Source: an uncultured Collinsella sp.
GTDB lineage: Bacteria > Actinomycetota > Coriobacteriia > Coriobacteriales > Coriobacteriaceae
DNA length: 8,839 nucleotides
Reading direction: 5' to 3'
NCBI GenBank assembly: GCA_937926755.1
Contig: CALBBA010000010.1
Location: forward strand, 1-8,839
Position numbers and translations under genes: made by a program
Part shown: in pieces, positions 6,943-8,839 of the stretch
Layout of the letters: the number at the start of each line of letters is the position of its first letter
Numbering within the stretch: position 1 is the stretch's first letter
The notes under the pieces: generated by a model
Seen by the model: only the letters and a program-made list of their open reading frames with translations
Databases searched by the model: none
Told to the model about the DNA's origin: nothing

Positions 6943-6964
6943 ACCCGTCCCTTTTTGGCAGGTT
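6928..6964 (+). repeat. 37-bp repeat, copy 2, a 12-bp perfect hairpin over the hydrolase stop codon
   Basis: AACCTGCCAAAA (6928-6939) and TTTTGGCAGGTT (6953-6964) pair perfectly around a 13-nt loop (6940-6952). The stop codon of the hydrolase gene (6940-6942) opens the loop. It is 32/37 identical to copy 1 at 3181-3217. The T-rich part lies inside the stem and no T-run follows, so it is not a textbook terminator. It separates two genes that otherwise look co-transcribed and may modulate read-through or mRNA stability. Confidence 0.85.
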
Positions 6965-6984
6965 TGGCGAGTGCGGGAGTTCGA

Positions 6985-7839
6985 ATGGATATCAAACGCA
7001 AGATTACCGAGGCACAGGGCCTAACCCCTACCGAGCAGCAGCTCGGCATCTCGGCCCTCGCCATGGGCGAAGACATCCGCGGACTCTCCATTAAGGAGTT
7101 TGCCGCCCGCGCCAATGTTTCGGTCGCAAGCGTGCACCGTTTTTGCAAAAAGCTCGGCCTCGAGGGCTTTAAGGATCTCAAGGTCGAGCTCATCCGTCTG
7201 GCGACCGAAGCAGGCAACCGCCGCGACGTAGATATCAACTTTCCCTTCGATGCCACGTCCACGCCTGCGCAGGTTATGGAGTGCATGGAAGGGCTCTACC
7301 AGACCACGCTGGCCGAGACGCAGGAGCTGCTCGACCGCGCACAGCTCGACCGCGCCGCCAAACTGATCGCGAAGGCACGGCAGGTCGACATCTACACCGG
7401 CTCGCACAACCTCTATCCAGCGGGGATGTTCCGCGACCGCTTGCTTTCGTCCGGCAAGAGCGCCACATGCTACAGCAGCACCGAGGCCCAGGTGCGCACG
7501 GCGCTCGCCTCGGATTCCGGCAATGTGGCGATCGTAATCTCCTACAGCGGCCTTGCGCCCAACCTCAAGGAAATCTTGCCGATCCTCAGCAGCCGACATG
7601 TTCCCGTCATTGTCATCGGCACACCTTATTGTGCGCGCCTGCACCCCGGCTTTGCCGCCTACCTCACGGTGAGCGACCACGAGAGCATGACGCACCGCAT
7701 CACGCAGTTCGCCAGCCACATCGCCGTGCAATACGTGCTCGATTCGCTCTACAGCAGTTACTTCGCCAAAGACTACGCCCGCTGCGCCGAGTTTCTAGAA
7801 CGCTCATTCCCCTACACCCGCCTCCCCGGCCTCAAATAA
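6985..7839 (+). CDS. RpiR/MurR-family transcriptional regulator (HTH plus SIS domain)
   Basis: A 284-residue regulator of the RpiR type. These proteins bind DNA through an N-terminal helix-turn-helix and sense phosphorylated sugars through a C-terminal SIS (sugar isomerase) domain. The HTH_6 domain spans about 1-75, with LSIKEFAARANVSVASVHRFCKKLG (34-58, shown here by its edges LSIKEFAA and HRFCKKLG) as recognition region. The SIS domain spans about 125-255, with DIYTGSHN at the phosphosugar loop and VAIVISYSG as the Ser-rich strand-loop. The ATG at 6985 follows GGGAG by 5 nt; an in-frame ATG ten codons upstream overlaps the repeat and has no ribosome site. It starts 42 bp after the hydrolase stop, so it is probably in the same transcript and may regulate that gene by sugar-phosphate feedback. 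The ligand is unknown. Confidence 0.92.
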   Translation: MDIKRKITEAQGLTPTEQQLGISALAMGEDIRGLSIKEFAARANVSVASVHRFCKKLGLEGFKDLKVELIRLATEAGNRRDVDINFPFDATSTPAQVMECMEGLYQTTLAETQELLDRAQLDRAAKLIAKARQVDIYTGSHNLYPAGMFRDRLLSSGKSATCYSSTEAQVRTALASDSGNVAIVISYSGLAPNLKEILPILSSRHVPVIVIGTPYCARLHPGFAAYLTVSDHESMTHRITQFASHIAVQYVLDSLYSSYFAKDYARCAEFLERSFPYTRLPGLK

Positions 7840-7875
7840 CAATCCGGCCCCACCGCGCCTCCAATCGCCCTCCTA

Positions 7876-7942
7876 AGTTGCGGTGAAATAGCTCCTGTTT
7901 AGGCTCTAAACCAGCACTTTCAGGAACTATTCCACCGCAACT
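7876..7942 (-). repeat. 67-bp palindromic element with 22-nt arms
   Basis: Arms 7876-7897 and 7921-7942 are complementary at 20 of 22 positions. Each starts or ends with AGTTGCGGTG or its complement. The central 23 nt contain an inner hairpin, TTTAG (7898-7902) with CTAAA (7906-7910). Both imperfect pairs are A-C in plus-strand RNA but G-U in minus-strand RNA, so a minus-strand transcript could fold completely. It lies between the convergent RpiR and XRE genes, where no ordinary intrinsic terminator is visible. The rest of 7840-7977 shows nothing I can name. Confidence 0.8.
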
Positions 7943-7977
7943 CGTTGGCGCAGGGGCATCGGGCGGACAGCGGGCTT

Positions 7978-8598
7978 TTACTTGCGAGGCGTCGGCAAAA
8001 CAAAGAGTCCGTGCTGGTTACAGTAGAGGTACATTCTGCCGCGTCCGATGATATGAAAGCGCGGTTGCACCGATTGCTCAGGATAGAGCTTCTTTAAACA
8101 GATGCCATCCATAGTCGCATATGCCACAAAGCTAATGTAATGATCCTTGGTCATGGGATGGTCGAGCGTGACGTACCAATCGTCCTCGATGCGCTCGATG
8201 GAAAAGGCGTGATCCGCGTCCGGCTCTTCGGCCTCCTGGGGAAACATCGTGGAGCCGCAACAGCTAAAGCTGCCTTCTCCGAGCGCGTGCACAACGTTTC
8301 CGCAGATAGGGCAAACGTAAAAGACGCCTTTGAGCATATTGCCTGCACGGTTGGCGTTGGCCCGAATGTCACCAGCCAAAAGCTCAGCCACGCTTATGCC
8401 GAGTCTCTGGGCCAAAGGCTCAACGAGGGAAATGTCGGGAAGGCCGCGGCCGGACTCCCACTTGCTGACGGCTTTATCGGTCACGCCAAGGCTTTCCGCC
8501 AGGGCGCGCTGGGTGAGGCCGCGATCTTCGCGCAGCCGCTTGATGGCATGTGCTGCCAAAAAAGTATGGGGGACATTGCTTTGCGGTGTCTGGTTCAT
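7978..8598 (-). CDS. XRE-family HTH regulator fused to a desulfoferrodoxin-like domain
   Basis: A 206-residue protein with three parts. Residues 14-70 form an XRE/Cro-type helix-turn-helix (LREDRGLTQRALAESLGVT, then AVSKWESGRGLPDIS). Residues 93-120 match the desulforedoxin-like domain that opens two-iron desulfoferrodoxins, YVCPICGNVV...CCGSTM, with Cys96, 99, 113 and 114 for an Fe(Cys)4 centre. Residues 125-202 match the superoxide reductase domain, with His130, His147 and His153 in DHPMTKDHYI, and Cys193 and His196 in YCNQHGLF. These are all five ligands of the Fe(His)4Cys site, at spacings close to the enzyme's. The Glu-Lys normally before the first iron His is Ala128-Asp129 here. I infer a redox- or superoxide-responsive repressor or activator rather than a good superoxide reductase. 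The ATG at 8596-8598 is the only plausible start, but its ribosome site is weak. Target genes are unknown. Confidence 0.85.
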   Translation of the reverse strand: MNQTPQSNVPHTFLAAHAIKRLREDRGLTQRALAESLGVTDKAVSKWESGRGLPDISLVEPLAQRLGISVAELLAGDIRANANRAGNMLKGVFYVCPICGNVVHALGEGSFSCCGSTMFPQEAEEPDADHAFSIERIEDDWYVTLDHPMTKDHYISFVAYATMDGICLKKLYPEQSVQPRFHIIGRGRMYLYCNQHGLFVLPTPRK

Positions 8599-8646
8599 GA
8601 GATGTCCGATCAGATTGGAAGAATGGAGCGAACCGGTTCAAGAGCC

Positions 8647-8675
8647 AGTATCCATTTGAAGACAGCCCTCGACAA
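8647..8675 (-). promoter_or_regulatory. Possible promoter of the XRE-desulfoferrodoxin gene
   Basis: On the minus strand TTGTCG (8675-8670), a 17-nt spacer and GATACT (8652-8647) match four of six positions at each box. It would give a leader of about 40 nt. Confidence 0.3.
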
Positions 8676-8676
8676 C

Positions 8677-8689
8677 CTACGCTGCGTAG
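8677..8689. promoter_or_regulatory. 13-bp palindrome, possible XRE operator
   Basis: CTACGC-T-GCGTAG is a perfect dyad sitting directly upstream of the candidate -35 of the XRE gene. XRE regulators often bind such sites near their own promoter. Autoregulation here is only a suggestion. Confidence 0.25.
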
Positions 8690-8705
8690 ACATGCACCGA
8701 CCAAA

Positions 8706-8799
8706 CGAGCGTGGATTTTCGGACACTCAAATCACGAGCGTGGATAATCTCCCACTTTGAGCCCCCACACAGGCCAAAAACGGGAGATTATCCACGCTC
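8706..8799. repeat. Inverted repeat with 18-bp perfect arms plus a direct partial copy
   Basis: Arms 8736-8753 (GAGCGTGGATAATCTCCC) and 8782-8799 are perfectly complementary across a 28-nt spacer. A third partial copy, CGAGCGTGGAT, lies at 8706-8716 in direct orientation, 29 bp before its counterpart at 8735-8745. The element lies upstream of the XRE gene, and no coding sequence overlaps it convincingly. There is no T-run, so it is not an obvious terminator. It is probably a dispersed intergenic repeat. Confidence 0.7.
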
Positions 8800-8805
8800 A
8801 TCTCT

Positions 8806-8839
8806 GACTAGTCATTGGGGACGTTCTTAAACGACTAGT
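8806..8839. repeat. Start of a possible 27-bp tandem repeat cut by the window edge
   Basis: GACTAGT occurs at 8806-8812 and again at 8833-8839, the last bases of the window, separated by CATTGGGGACGTTCTTAAAC. This suggests a repeat unit of 27 bp whose second copy lies beyond the window. With only 7 bp of the second copy visible, an inverted rather than tandem arrangement cannot be excluded, because ACTAGT is itself palindromic. Confidence 0.35.

Noticed and set aside
7876..7942. CRISPR array or ordinary intrinsic terminator
   Set aside because: There is one palindrome rather than regularly spaced repeats, and no T-run follows on either strand.
8140..8760. A 206-residue plus-strand frame opposite the XRE gene
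   Set aside because: The minus-strand protein has clear HTH and metal-site motifs; this frame has none and ends inside the repeat cluster.
8706..8799. CRISPR-like repeats
   Set aside because: Only two direct copies of 11 bp and one inverted copy are present, with unequal spacing and no cas genes.
1..8839. tRNA or rRNA genes
   Set aside because: No cloverleaf with a T-loop GTTCRA context or rRNA-like stretch was recognised on either strand.

Overview
The window is GC-rich (roughly 60% by eye). Its proteins and purine-rich Shine-Dalgarno sites look like an anaerobic gut actinobacterium of the Coriobacteriia, most likely Collinsella or a close relative. That assignment is inference from gene content and recognised protein style; no rRNA or other marker gene is present. 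The intergenic spaces are unusually full of inverted and dispersed repeats.

Left end (1-750): an IS200/IS605-type insertion sequence on the minus strand. It has one gene, a Y1 (HUH) transposase, with hairpins at both ends and a 5' leader that can pair with the transposase ribosome binding site. It sits just beyond the terminator of the next gene.

Centre-left (750-3220, all minus strand): a stand-alone glucose-type PTS IIA protein with its own promoter and terminator; a 37-codon tail of a lost Cof-type HAD phosphatase; and a complete GH1 6-phospho-beta-glucosidase. The last two point to PTS-imported beta-glucosides that are phosphorylated on entry and hydrolysed in the cytoplasm. The membrane EIIBC permease that would complete the route is not in the window.

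Centre (3180-7840): an AraC-family regulator on the minus strand is divergent from an 866-residue cytoplasmic GH106-like glycoside hydrolase, followed 42 bp later by an RpiR-type SIS-domain regulator. AraC and the hydrolase probably form a regulator-target pair. The hydrolase and RpiR genes are probably co-transcribed. Two copies of a 37-bp repeat, in opposite orientation and 32/37 identical, lie exactly at the 3' ends of araC and the hydrolase gene and so bracket this pair.

Right end (7840-8839): a 67-bp palindromic element between convergent genes. Next is a minus-strand regulator with an XRE helix-turn-helix fused to a complete two-iron desulfoferrodoxin module. All metal ligands are kept, but the Glu-Lys pair before the first iron-ligand His is lost. 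Upstream of it are an 18-bp perfect inverted repeat and the start of another repeat unit that runs off the window. The fusion protein and the palindromic elements are the most unusual content here.
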